Shown here one piece after another: positions 55,357 through 64,000 of a stretch of 64,000 nt of DNA; within the stretch, counting starts at the first letter, position 1; every line of letters starts with the position of its first letter. The stretch comes from Devosia sp. (lineage in GTDB: Bacteria; Pseudomonadota; Alphaproteobacteria; Rhizobiales; Devosiaceae), in contig CP051235.1 of NCBI GenBank assembly GCA_017794705.1, forward strand, positions 124,001-188,000, read 5' to 3'. Position numbers and translations under genes: made by a program. The notes under the pieces are model-generated. The model was not told the origin of the DNA, ran no database searches, and was given only the letters and a program-made list of their open reading frames with translations.

Positions 55357-57396
55357 TCAGATGTCGATGTCGGTGGCAAAGGCGGCATTGTCCTGAATGA
55401 AGGCGAAACGCATTTCGGGCTTGTTGCCCATCAGGCGCTCAACGCTGTCGCTGGTTGTCTCGCGGTCATCAACCACACGGACCTGCAAGAGCACCCTGGA
55501 GGCGGGGTCCATGGTGGTTTCCTTGAGGTGCTGATGGGGCATTTCCCCAAGGCCCTTGAAGCGGGTGATGTCGATCTTGCCGCGACCGGAAAAGGCGGTC
55601 TGCATCAGTTCCTCCTTGTGGGCGTCGTCGCGGGCGTAGTGGACTTCGGGGCCTTGCGAGATGCGATATAGGGGCGGGACGGCGAGATATAGGTGTCCGT
55701 GGTCAATGAGTTGCGGCATTTCCTTGAAGAAAAAGGTGATCAACAACGAGGCGATGTGGGCGCCGTCAACGTCCGCATCGGTCATGATGATGATCTTTTC
55801 GTAGCGCAGGTCTTCTTCGCGGTAGCGGTCGCGGGTACCGGCGCCAAGCGCCTGAACAAGATCGGCGATCTGCTGGTTGGCGGAGAGCTTTTCGCGGGTG
55901 GCGCCAGCGACGTTCAGCACTTTGCCACGCAGGGGGAGCACGGCCTGGGTCTTGCGGTTGCGGGCCTGCTTGGCGCTGCCGCCGGCGGAATCGCCTTCGA
56001 CGATGAAAAGCTCGGCACCCTGGGCAGCGGTGTTGGAACAGTCGGCCAGCTTGCCGGGAAGGCGGAGGCGCTTGGTGGCGCTTTGCCTGTCGATTTCCTT
56101 CTGCTTGCGGCGGCGCAGCCGTTCCTCGGCGCGCTCAACCACCCATTCGAGCAGCTTGTTGGCCTGATTGGGCGAAGCGGTCAGCCAGTGATCGAAGGCA
56201 TCGCGGATGGCGTTATCGACGATTCGGGTAGCTTCGCCGGTGGACAGGCGGTCCTTGGTCTGGCCCACAAATTCAGGCTCGCGCACAAAAACCGAGAGCA
56301 TGGCGCCGCAACTTGCAAAGACGTCTTCGGCTGTCAGCACGGCGGCGCGCTTGTTGTTGGTGAGTTCGGCGTAGTTCTTCAGCCCGCGCAGCAGGGCGGT
56401 GCGCAGGCCGGATTCGTGGGTGCCGCCGTCGCGCGTGGGCACGGTGTTGCAGTAAGAGGAAATGAAGGCGTCGCCCAGATGCCAGGCAACTGCCCATTCG
56501 GTGTAGCCATGGCTGCCGGGTTTGCCGGATGTGCCGGCGAAGACTTCGTCGATGATCCGAATTTCGGTACCCAAACGGTCACCCATGAAATCCTTGAGGC
56601 CGCCGGGATAGTGAAAGCTGGCTTTTTCCGGGACTTCCTCGGTGGCCAGTTCGGGATCGCAGGACCAGCGGATTTCAACGCCACCGAAGAGGTAGGCCTT
56701 GGCGCGGGTCATCTTGAAAAGGCGGGCTGCGGAGAACTCGGCCTTTTCGCCGAAGATTTGCGGGTCGGGATGGAAACGGATGGTTGTGCCGCGCCTGTTG
56801 TGGACCTTGGCGCCGGTTTCGAGCTTGCTGGTCGGCAGACCGCGGCTGAAGCTTTGGGTGTACAGCGTCTGGTTGAGCGCGACCTCGACTTCCAACACGT
56901 CGGACAAGGCATTGACCACGGACACGCCGACGCCGTGCAGGCCGCCGGAGGTTTCGTAGGCCTTGGACTCGAATTTGCCGCCGGCATGCAGCGTCGTCAT
57001 GATGATTTCGAGGGCCGACTTGCTGGGAAACTTGGGGTGTGGGTCGACGGGAATACCGCGGCCGTTGTCGATGACGGACAGGAATCCCGAGGCCTCAAGA
57101 TGGACCTCGATCCGGCTGGCGTGGCCGGCGATGGCCTCGTCCATGGAATTGTCGATGACTTCGGCGAACAGGTGGTGCAGGGCGTTGGCGTCGGTGCCGC
57201 CGATATACATGCCGGGCCGGCGGCGCACGGGCTCGAGGCCCTCGAGGACTTCAATGTCAGCAGCGGTGTAGCTTGAGCCCGAACTGTCGACAGGCTTCAG
57301 CGAGCTTTGGGCGCGCGCGGGTTTTGCTTCCGGCTTCGGTGCGGAGGGCTGATCGTCCGGCTCGTTGCGGGAGAAGAGGTCGTTGGGTTGCGCCAT
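55357..57396 (-). CDS. parE: DNA topoisomerase IV subunit B
   Basis: A 679-residue type II topoisomerase ATPase subunit. The GHKL ATP-binding motifs are EVIDNSMDEAIAGHASRIEV, VIDNGRGIPVDPHPKFP and TSGGLHGVGVSVVNALSD. The TOPRIM part contains FIVEGDSAGGSAKQARNRKT, LPLRGKVLNVAGATREKL and IIMTDADVDGAHIASLLITF. The length, shorter than GyrB, and the RGKVLNV...QIADLVQALG segment indicate ParE rather than GyrB. With ParC it decatenates sister chromosomes. The N-terminal 40 residues are a disordered Pro/Ser extension. ATG 57396 has AGGA five bases upstream. Confidence 0.95.
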   Translation of the reverse strand: MAQPNDLFSRNEPDDQPSAPKPEAKPARAQSSLKPVDSSGSSYTAADIEVLEGLEPVRRRPGMYIGGTDANALHHLFAEVIDNSMDEAIAGHASRIEVHLEASGFLSVIDNGRGIPVDPHPKFPSKSALEIIMTTLHAGGKFESKAYETSGGLHGVGVSVVNALSDVLEVEVALNQTLYTQSFSRGLPTSKLETGAKVHNRRGTTIRFHPDPQIFGEKAEFSAARLFKMTRAKAYLFGGVEIRWSCDPELATEEVPEKASFHYPGGLKDFMGDRLGTEIRIIDEVFAGTSGKPGSHGYTEWAVAWHLGDAFISSYCNTVPTRDGGTHESGLRTALLRGLKNYAELTNNKRAAVLTAEDVFASCGAMLSVFVREPEFVGQTKDRLSTGEATRIVDNAIRDAFDHWLTASPNQANKLLEWVVERAEERLRRRKQKEIDRQSATKRLRLPGKLADCSNTAAQGAELFIVEGDSAGGSAKQARNRKTQAVLPLRGKVLNVAGATREKLSANQQIADLVQALGAGTRDRYREEDLRYEKIIIMTDADVDGAHIASLLITFFFKEMPQLIDHGHLYLAVPPLYRISQGPEVHYARDDAHKEELMQTAFSGRGKIDITRFKGLGEMPHQHLKETTMDPASRVLLQVRVVDDRETTSDSVERLMGNKPEMRFAFIQDNAAFATDIDI

Positions 57397-57599
57397 CACT
57401 ATCCTGAAGGGGTACGAATCACGTCGGTCTGCTTGATAACATAGCCCGGACGGCCATGGGTTACGCCGGATTTTGCATCAGTCCAACGCCGGTTTCATGA
57501 ACGATGGCTGAACGCCGGGTTCCGGAATCATTCAAACGGGTGCCGATATTTTTCTGCCAACGCTCAAATTCAAGAGCGGCTTTTTGGCGGAGAAAAGAG

Positions 57600-58043
57600 A
57601 TGGCCAGTCTCAAAACAATCGGTGTGAAGGCCGTAACCATTGTTGCCATGGTGGCAACGTTGGCGGCAACCACGACCCAGGCGCAAGCCAACCCGAATTT
57701 CAGCTTCAGTTTCAATTTCGGCAATGGCGGCTATTCGATGCCGCGGCCACAGCCGGTGGCGTGCATGAACAATCACACGCTGATGCAGCAGCTTCGCGGG
57801 CAGGGGTATTACGATATCCAGTTCCGGGGCGAAACCTATCGCAACTATCCCGAGTTTTACGCGACCTACAATGGCTGGGTCTATTCGTTCCAGGTGAACC
57901 GCTGCAACGGCCAGATTCACAACCTGACGCGGGTGCGTCCGGTCTACTACCGCCCGGCTCCGCAGCCGCAGCACCCCTGGTGGTTCAACCAGCGGCCGGG
58001 TCATTTTGGCGGTCACCCCAACAATAACTTCTACCACAACTGA
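57600..58043 (+). CDS. Exported hypothetical protein, His/Pro-rich C-terminus
   Basis: A 147-residue protein with a clear signal peptide (TIGVKAVTIVAMVATLAATT, cleaved near TQAQA). A small domain, NNHTLMQQLRGQGYYDIQFR then PEFYATYNGWVYSFQVNRC, resembles PepSY-like or similar short periplasmic folds. Two Cys (ACMNN and NRCNG) could pair. The tail APQPQHPWWFNQRPGHFGGH is rich in Pro, His and aromatic residues and might bind metal or cell wall; this is inference only. GGAG lies eight bases upstream of ATG 57600. A strong terminator follows the gene. Confidence 0.75.
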   Translation: MASLKTIGVKAVTIVAMVATLAATTTQAQANPNFSFSFNFGNGGYSMPRPQPVACMNNHTLMQQLRGQGYYDIQFRGETYRNYPEFYATYNGWVYSFQVNRCNGQIHNLTRVRPVYYRPAPQPQHPWWFNQRPGHFGGHPNNNFYHN

Positions 58044-58074
58044 GCCTCCGCCTCACATTTCAGTTGTGGCCAAG

Positions 58075-58110
58075 CCATCACCGTGCCGTTCCCGCACGGT
58101 GATGGTTTTT
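58075..58110 (+). terminator. Rho-independent terminator after the exported protein gene
   Basis: CCATCACCGTGC pairs perfectly with GCACGGTGATGG (12 base pairs) around a seven-base loop and is followed by TTTTT. It lies about 30 bases after the stop at 58043, and separates that gene from the region upstream of the ABC-F gene. Confidence 0.95.
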
Positions 58111-58229
58111 CTGCGTTTTTTGGCGCGGTTGCGGTGCAATTGTTACCAAGTCGTCACCAGCGCATTGGCATTTTTTTAAAGCCTCGCTGCTAATCTGTCC
58201 GCATACGGTTGTTAGTCTGGAGTCACCGT

Positions 58230-58403
58230 ATGCGAGACCTGGTTGCTCGTCGTAATGCGTATCAAGGCACCTCTACGGGTTTCGCTCACACATCCCGATG
58301 GTTGCAGGCCGGATTTAATAGTTTTGCGTACCGGCTTGCCCATCTACGGGTGCCCCGGCCCCTCATTCTGACAGGGGCGGCGGGACTGTTCTTCTTCTTT
58401 TGA
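58230..58403 (+). CDS. Possible small protein, 57 residues
   Basis: An ATG at 58230, with GGAG seven to eight bases upstream, opens a 57-residue frame: MRDLVARRNAYQ..., then a basic middle, ending RPLILTGAAGLFFFF just before TGA. It is basic with a hydrophobic C-terminal end and could be a small membrane-associated peptide. It lies between a strong terminator and the ABC-F leader. No homologue is recalled, so this is a tentative gene; a spurious frame is possible. Confidence 0.3.
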   Translation: MRDLVARRNAYQGTSTGFAHTSRWLQAGFNSFAYRLAHLRVPRPLILTGAAGLFFFF

Positions 58404-58478
58404 GCGCCTGATGTTGCGCGGTCGATTTGACGCCGCTATCATTGCATTGTCATTCACTCGAACCTGAAGGAGGGCTGC

Positions 58479-58553
58479 GTGACTGAGACCTATCGTCATC
58501 ATCGTCAGCGTGGCCCCGTTTCCGCCCTGCAGCCGACGCGCTCGCAGGGCTGA
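58479..58553 (+). CDS. Putative leader peptide of the ABC-F gene
   Basis: A 24-codon frame starts with GTG and ends TGA, preceded by a near-perfect AAGGAGGG at 58467-58474 with five-base spacing. The peptide is MTETYRHHRQRGPVSALQP then TRSQG; it is rich in Arg and His near its start. The frame's last third overlaps a hairpin (GCCCTGC at 58524 with GCAGGGC at 58544), and a terminator-like hairpin follows at 58600-58636 before the ABC-F gene. A ribosome stalled in this frame could change folding downstream. Function as a leader is inference from layout. Confidence 0.55.
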   Translation: MTETYRHHRQRGPVSALQPTRSQG

Positions 58554-58599
58554 CCCAAGGGTTCGGGACGAGATTATCCAACTCCGGTCTGCCGTCTGC

Positions 58600-58636
58600 G
58601 GTGCTGCCAGTTTGAACAACTGGCGCCATCTTTTTT
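58600..58636 (+). terminator. Terminator-like hairpin directly upstream of ABC-F gene
   Basis: GCCAGTT at 58606-58612 pairs with AACTGGC at 58618-58624 around TGAAC. Weaker pairing extends the stem to 13 positions on each arm, and the 3' arm is followed directly by TTTTTT (58631-58636). The ABC-F ATG is only 37 bases beyond. CGTCTG at 58593-58598 could instead pair with CAGACG at 58653-58658, enclosing the terminator. This fits an attenuator. Confidence 0.75.
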
Positions 58637-58672
58637 GCCGCTGAGCGGCCTTCAGACGATCCGGAACTTGAA

Positions 58673-60181
<1,509 letters not shown>

Positions 60182-60188
60182 GCACAAA

Positions 60189-60212
60189 AAAGGGGGCCGG
60201 TTGGCCCCCTTT
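60189..60212 (-). terminator. Terminator between ABC-F and glnA genes
   Basis: AAAGGGGGCC pairs with GGCCCCCTTT around GGTT. On the minus strand the stem is followed by a run of T, so it mainly ends glnBA transcription. Its other side may also end the plus-strand ABC-F transcript. Confidence 0.85.
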
Positions 60213-60234
60213 CACATTCCGGTTTCCGGCCTGA

Positions 60235-61644
60235 TCAGGCCGAATAGTACATTTCGAATTCAACCGGATGCGGGGTGTGTTCGAACTTGATGACTTCTTC
60301 CATCTTCAGTTCGATGTAGGCATCGATCTGGTCGTCGTCGAAGACGCCGCCGGCCTTGAGGAAGTCGCGGTCGCCATCGAGGTTCTCGAGGGCTTCACGC
60401 AGCGAACCGCAGACGGTCGGGATGTCGGCCAGTTCTTCGGGCGGCAGTTCGTAAAGATCCTTGTCCATCGGATCGCCCGGATCGACCTTGTTCTGGATGC
60501 CGTCGAGTCCGGCCATGAGCATGGCGGAGAAGGCCAGGTAGGGGTTGGCCATCGGGTCGGGGAAGCGGACTTCCAGTCGCTTGGACTTCGGCGACTGGCC
60601 GAAGGGAATGCGGCAGGAGGCCGAGCGATTGCGGGCCGAGTAGGCCAGCAGCACGGGGGCTTCAAAGCCCGGGACCAGACGCTTGTAGGAGTTGGTCGAC
60701 GGGTTGGTGAAGGCGTTGATGGCCTTGGCGTGCTTGATGATGCCGCCGATGTACCACAGGCATTCCTGGCTCAGACCGGCATAGAGGTCGCCGGCGAACA
60801 GGGGCTTGCCGTCCTTCCAGATCGACTGGTGGCAGTGCATGCCGGTGCCGTTGTCGCCGTAAATAGGCTTCGGCATGAAGGTTGCGGTCTTGCCATAGGC
60901 GTTGGCGACCTGCTGGACGACATACTTGTAGATCTGCACCGAGTCAGCGGACGCGATGATCGGCTGGAACTTGATGCCGAGTTCGTGCTGGGCGGACGCC
61001 ACTTCGTGGTGGTGCTTTTCGATGATCACGCCCATTTCGCCCATGACCGTCAGCATTTCGCCACGGATGTCTTGCGCGCTGTCGAGCGGCGGGACCGGGA
61101 AATAGCCCTTCTTGGTGCCGATATGGTGGCCGGAGTTGCCGGCTTCATATTCAGCATCATTGTTGGTGGGCAGTTCGAAATGGTCGAGCTTGAACCCGGT
61201 GTTGTAGGGCGTTGCGGAGTAACGCACGTCATCAAAGAGGAAGAATTCGGGTTCCGGACCGAACACTACGGCATCGCCGATACCCGAAGACTTGACGTAG
61301 GCTTCTGCCTTCTTGGCCGTGGTGCGCGGGTCGCGGTTGTACGGCTGGTAGGTGTCCGGCTCCAGGATGTCGCAGTTCACGGCGAGGGTGGACTGGCCGA
61401 AGAACGGATCAATGTAGGAAGCGTTCAGATCGGGCATCAGGACCATGTCGGACTCGTTGATGGCCTTCCAGCCGGCAATCGAGGAGCCATCGAACATGAT
61501 GCCTTCCTCAAACGAGTCCTCGTCCATGGCGGACTGGTCCATGGTCACGTGCTGCATCTTGCCGCGCGGGTCGGTGAAGCGCAGGTCGACGAACTTGATT
61601 TCTTCGTCCTTGATTTTCTTGATGATGTCCTGAGCAGTCGTCAT
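60235..61644 (-). CDS. glnA: Glutamine synthetase, type I
   Basis: A 469-residue type I-beta glutamine synthetase, the main ammonia-assimilating enzyme. [40 protein letters not shown] (with the catalytic Asp region), [35 protein letters not shown] and [20 protein letters not shown] are all present. The adenylylation Tyr is in [11 protein letters not shown], so GlnE control of activity is expected. AAGGA lies eight bases before ATG 61644. It lies 52 bases after glnB in the same operon. Confidence 0.98.
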   Translation of the reverse strand: MTTAQDIIKKIKDEEIKFVDLRFTDPRGKMQHVTMDQSAMDEDSFEEGIMFDGSSIAGWKAINESDMVLMPDLNASYIDPFFGQSTLAVNCDILEPDTYQPYNRDPRTTAKKAEAYVKSSGIGDAVVFGPEPEFFLFDDVRYSATPYNTGFKLDHFELPTNNDAEYEAGNSGHHIGTKKGYFPVPPLDSAQDIRGEMLTVMGEMGVIIEKHHHEVASAQHELGIKFQPIIASADSVQIYKYVVQQVANAYGKTATFMPKPIYGDNGTGMHCHQSIWKDGKPLFAGDLYAGLSQECLWYIGGIIKHAKAINAFTNPSTNSYKRLVPGFEAPVLLAYSARNRSASCRIPFGQSPKSKRLEVRFPDPMANPYLAFSAMLMAGLDGIQNKVDPGDPMDKDLYELPPEELADIPTVCGSLREALENLDGDRDFLKAGGVFDDDQIDAYIELKMEEVIKFEHTPHPVEFEMYYSA

Positions 61645-61696
61645 CACTATTTCCTTTGATGCTTAGGTTGATAGGGGTGGCGCGATGCGCCGTAAC

Positions 61697-62047
<351 letters not shown>

Positions 62048-62088
62048 TCATCCCGCAAGAGGGTGTTCATGAGGGTGTGACCCGCGTC

Positions 62089-62105
62089 ATGCATGCTCCA
62101 TGCCA
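62089..62105 (-). promoter_or_regulatory. Sigma54-type promoter of glnBA
   Basis: On the minus strand the sequence is TGGCATGGAGCATGCAT. It fits TGGCAcg-N4-tTGCa with the GG and GC elements eleven bases apart as required for -24/-12 promoters, and differs at two positions of the wider consensus. It starts transcription about 45 bases before glnB. NtrC-dependent expression under nitrogen limitation is inferred. Confidence 0.65.
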
Positions 62106-62200
62106 GCCCCATGCCGTCCCAATAAACTGTGCGATAACAGAGTGTTATGTTCAGCATTGAGGGCGGTTGAGGCAGGCGCACTGCGCTATCTGCCTATTGT

Positions 62201-62217
62201 TTAAGCAGATTGCTTAA
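62201..62217. promoter_or_regulatory. Perfect inverted repeat, operator-like
   Basis: TTAAGCA-GAT-TGCTTAA is a perfect 7+3+7 palindrome about 100 bases upstream of the glnB -24 element. That distance suits an enhancer-type regulator, though it does not match the usual NtrC site (GCACC-N5-GGTGC). Confidence 0.5.
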
Positions 62218-62442
62218 TCTCTTGCCAGTGCCACGGCCAGCGATCGAACGGGTGCCCAATGACCGCGCAGCGTGGTCGTGAGCGTTGTCGGTTTCTTTGT
62301 GTATCGCGTTGAAATCACAATTTGGACGGAAAGGGCGGCAGGAGTAGCGCTGGCGCGGCAATTTTCGCCGCATTCAGGTTTTGACTGTCCCGAGTTTTCA
62401 GGATAGACCGGCGCGAAATTTGGCGACCGGCCCTCTGGAACA

Positions 62443-62527
62443 GCGGGTGTGGTGGAATTGGTAGACACGCGAGATTTAGGTTCTCGTGCCGCAAGGTGTG
62501 GGGGTTCGAGTCCCTTCACCCGCACCA
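62443..62527 (+). tRNA. tRNA-Leu (anticodon UAG)
   Basis: An 85-base class II tRNA with encoded CCA. The acceptor GCGGGTG pairs with CACCCGC. The anticodon stem CGAGA/TCTCG closes the loop TTTAGGT, giving anticodon UAG. A long variable arm (TGCCGCAAGGTG) and the T-arm GGGGGTTCGAGTCCCTT follow. It lies 75 bases upstream of tig on the same strand. Confidence 0.96.
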
Positions 62528-62602
62528 GCCGGCCCGGACGCCGCCAGCAGTCAAACACGGCTCGAAAGAGCGCCGCGAAATCATCAAGACGGGAATAACC
62601 GA

Positions 62603-64000
62603 ATGCAAGTGACCGAGACCCTGAACGAAGGGCTGAAGCGCAAACTGGAACTGACCATCCCTGCCGATGATCTGGCCAGCCGCCGCGACAACAAGCTGAG
62701 TGAGCTGAAATCGCAGATCAACCTGAAGGGTTTCCGCCCCGGCAAAGTGCCAACGTCGCATCTGAAGAATGTGTATGGGCGTTCGGTGATGTCCGAGATC
62801 ATGCAGGAAGCCATCAACTCGACCGTGCAGGGCGCACTCACCGAGCGAGAAGAACGCGCCGCCACGCAACCCAAGGTCGACATGACCGAGGATCAGGGCG
62901 AGATCAACCGCATTCTGGACGGCACCGCCGATCTGAAGGTCGAGGTCTCATACGAAGTGCTGCCCGAAATCAAGCTGATGGACTTCAAGAAGATTTCCAT
63001 CGAGCGTCCGGTCGTGCCGGTGTCCGACGAAGTCGTCGCCAAGGAAGTTGACCGGCTTTATGCGGAGCGCCGCGAGTATGAAGAAAAGGACGAAAAGGCA
63101 AAGGTCGCCAAGGGCGACCGCGTGGGCCTGAAGTTCGTCGGCAAGATTGATGGCGAGCCGTTTGCCGGTGGTTCATCCGACCACGCTCACCTTGTGGTCG
63201 GCGCCGGCCAGTATGTTCCCGGTTTCGAGGAGCAGTTGGTGGGCCTGAAGAAGGGCGGCACCAAGGAACTAAAGATCACCTTCCCGGAAGATTATGCGAA
63301 TGACGATCTGGCCGGAAAGGACGCGACCTTCGACGTTGAAGTGCTGCACATCGATACGCCGAAGGAAGGCAAGCTGGACGATGATTTCGCCAAGACGCTC
63401 GGTTTTGAGGACCTGAATGGTCTGAAGGACGCTGTGCGCGGCCAGATCGAGCAGAGCCATGTTTCGATGGCGCGTCAGCGGGTAAAGCGTCAGGTGCTGG
63501 ATGCGCTGGACGAGAACCACAAGATTGACCTGCCCGAAGATCTGGTGAACGGCGAGTTCAACACGATCTGGGAGCGTGTGACGCACGATATCGAGCATCA
63601 CGGCAAGAGCTTTGGAGACGAAGGCACCACTGAAGAAGAGGCGCGTCAGCAGTATCGCGAGATCGCCGAGCGCCGTGTGCGGCTGGGCCTGGTTGTTGCT
63701 GAAGTCGGCAACAAGAACGACATCAAGGTGACCGAGGAAGAGCACCAGCAGGCGCTGATCCGCGAAGTGCAGCGCTTCCCGGGCCAGGAACAGCAGGTCT
63801 ATGACTTCTATCGCAACAACGCTCAGGCTTTGGCTGGGCTGCGGGCGCCCGTTTTCGAAGACAAGGTTGTCGATTTCATTGCCGAACTTGCCGAGATCAA
63901 GGACGTCGAAATGTCCCGTGATGAACTGGTCAAGCTGATCGAACTGATCGATGACGAGGACATGGGTGGAGCTCACGTGCATGATCATGACCACGATCAT
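62603..64000 (+). CDS. tig: Trigger factor (C-terminus cut by window edge)
   Basis: The first 466 codons of trigger factor, the ribosome-bound chaperone and peptidyl-prolyl isomerase; the window ends before the stop. MQVTETLNEGLKRKLELTIP starts the ribosome-binding domain and LKGFRPGKVPTSHLKNVYG is its signature docking loop. The FKBP domain follows at about residues 165-250 (GDRVGLKFVGKIDGEPFAGG, VPGFEEQLVGLKKGGTKEL). The helical C-terminal chaperone domain comes last. The visible end is acidic and His-rich (GGAHVHDHDHDH), suggesting an appended metal-binding-like tail. The ATG at 62603 has a GGGA upstream. Confidence 0.96.
   Translation, partial: MQVTETLNEGLKRKLELTIPADDLASRRDNKLSELKSQINLKGFRPGKVPTSHLKNVYGRSVMSEIMQEAINSTVQGALTEREERAATQPKVDMTEDQGEINRILDGTADLKVEVSYEVLPEIKLMDFKKISIERPVVPVSDEVVAKEVDRLYAERREYEEKDEKAKVAKGDRVGLKFVGKIDGEPFAGGSSDHAHLVVGAGQYVPGFEEQLVGLKKGGTKELKITFPEDYANDDLAGKDATFDVEVLHIDTPKEGKLDDDFAKTLGFEDLNGLKDAVRGQIEQSHVSMARQRVKRQVLDALDENHKIDLPEDLVNGEFNTIWERVTHDIEHHGKSFGDEGTTEEEARQQYREIAERRVRLGLVVAEVGNKNDIKVTEEEHQQALIREVQRFPGQEQQVYDFYRNNAQALAGLRAPVFEDKVVDFIAELAEIKDVEMSRDELVKLIELIDDEDMGGAHVHDHDHDH

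Noticed and set aside
55693..57276. A 527-codon plus-strand frame opposite parE
   Set aside because: Shadow of parE; Gly/Ala/Val-rich with no motif.
60268..61659. A 463-codon plus-strand frame opposite glnA
   Set aside because: Shadow of glnA, which carries all family motifs on the minus strand.
62214..62558. A 114-codon minus-strand frame
   Set aside because: It overlaps tRNA-Leu(UAG) and has no supporting features.
63269..64000. A minus-strand frame at the right edge
   Set aside because: It lies opposite tig, whose trigger-factor domains are continuous on the plus strand.

Overview
The window is chromosomal DNA of an alphaproteobacterium, most likely order Hyphomicrobiales (Rhizobiales), possibly near Devosiaceae. 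This rests on a high-GC codon pattern, a B12-dependent ribonucleotide reductase, the NDUFA12 / DUF2155 / aat-accC-accB-aroQ neighbourhood, a cysteine desulfurase-sufB...sufC-sufD-sufS-sufT-sufA operon preceded by an Irr-like iron box, and the amidase - PBP1a - prfB cluster. The genus cannot be fixed from the sequence alone. Gene density is high, and most genes are housekeeping genes in short, tightly spaced operons, many with 1-4 nt stop/start overlaps.

Layout. 1-10.2 kb: a partial MFS exporter, ccdA, a GNAT-type protein, map-radC, sfsA, a CinA/MoaB-domain protein with gpt, tRNA-Leu(UAA), and a gluconate module (gno-gntK diverging from gnd). 10.2-12 kb: a non-coding, repeat-rich stretch holding a MITE-like palindromic element, two direct repeats with a 450 bp period, and a palindromic intergenic repeat of the GGGCTTGACCC type. 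12-17.3 kb: an Ala/Glu-rich membrane-anchored protein, an AT-rich AbiJ-like (HEPN) gene joined to the 3' end of nrdJ, and nrdJ itself. 17.3-30 kb: ndufa12, DUF2155, an inserted DUF6958-ltrA pair, the minus-strand operon M48 protease - dsbA-like - aroQ - accB - accC - aat, an aminotransferase, and rne with a long structured leader. 30-44.7 kb: cell-wall genes (amidase, PBP1a, M23 endopeptidase), prfB with a programmed +1 frameshift, an inserted secreted alginate-lyase-like protein, bcp, a large AsmA/DUF3971 protein, tyrS and an alpha/beta hydrolase. 44.8-52.6 kb: the Suf Fe-S assembly operon, with two tandem cupin paralogues between sufB and sufC. 52.6-64 kb: a GGDEF protein, a DEAD-box helicase, parE, a small secreted protein, an ABC-F protein behind an apparent leader-peptide/terminator attenuator, the sigma54-type glnB-glnA unit, tRNA-Leu(UAG), and tig (cut by the window edge).

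The observations most worth following are the putative ABC-F attenuator (58.47-58.67 kb), the tandem cupins embedded in the suf operon, the AbiJ-like gene attached to nrdJ, and the MITE-like repeat block.
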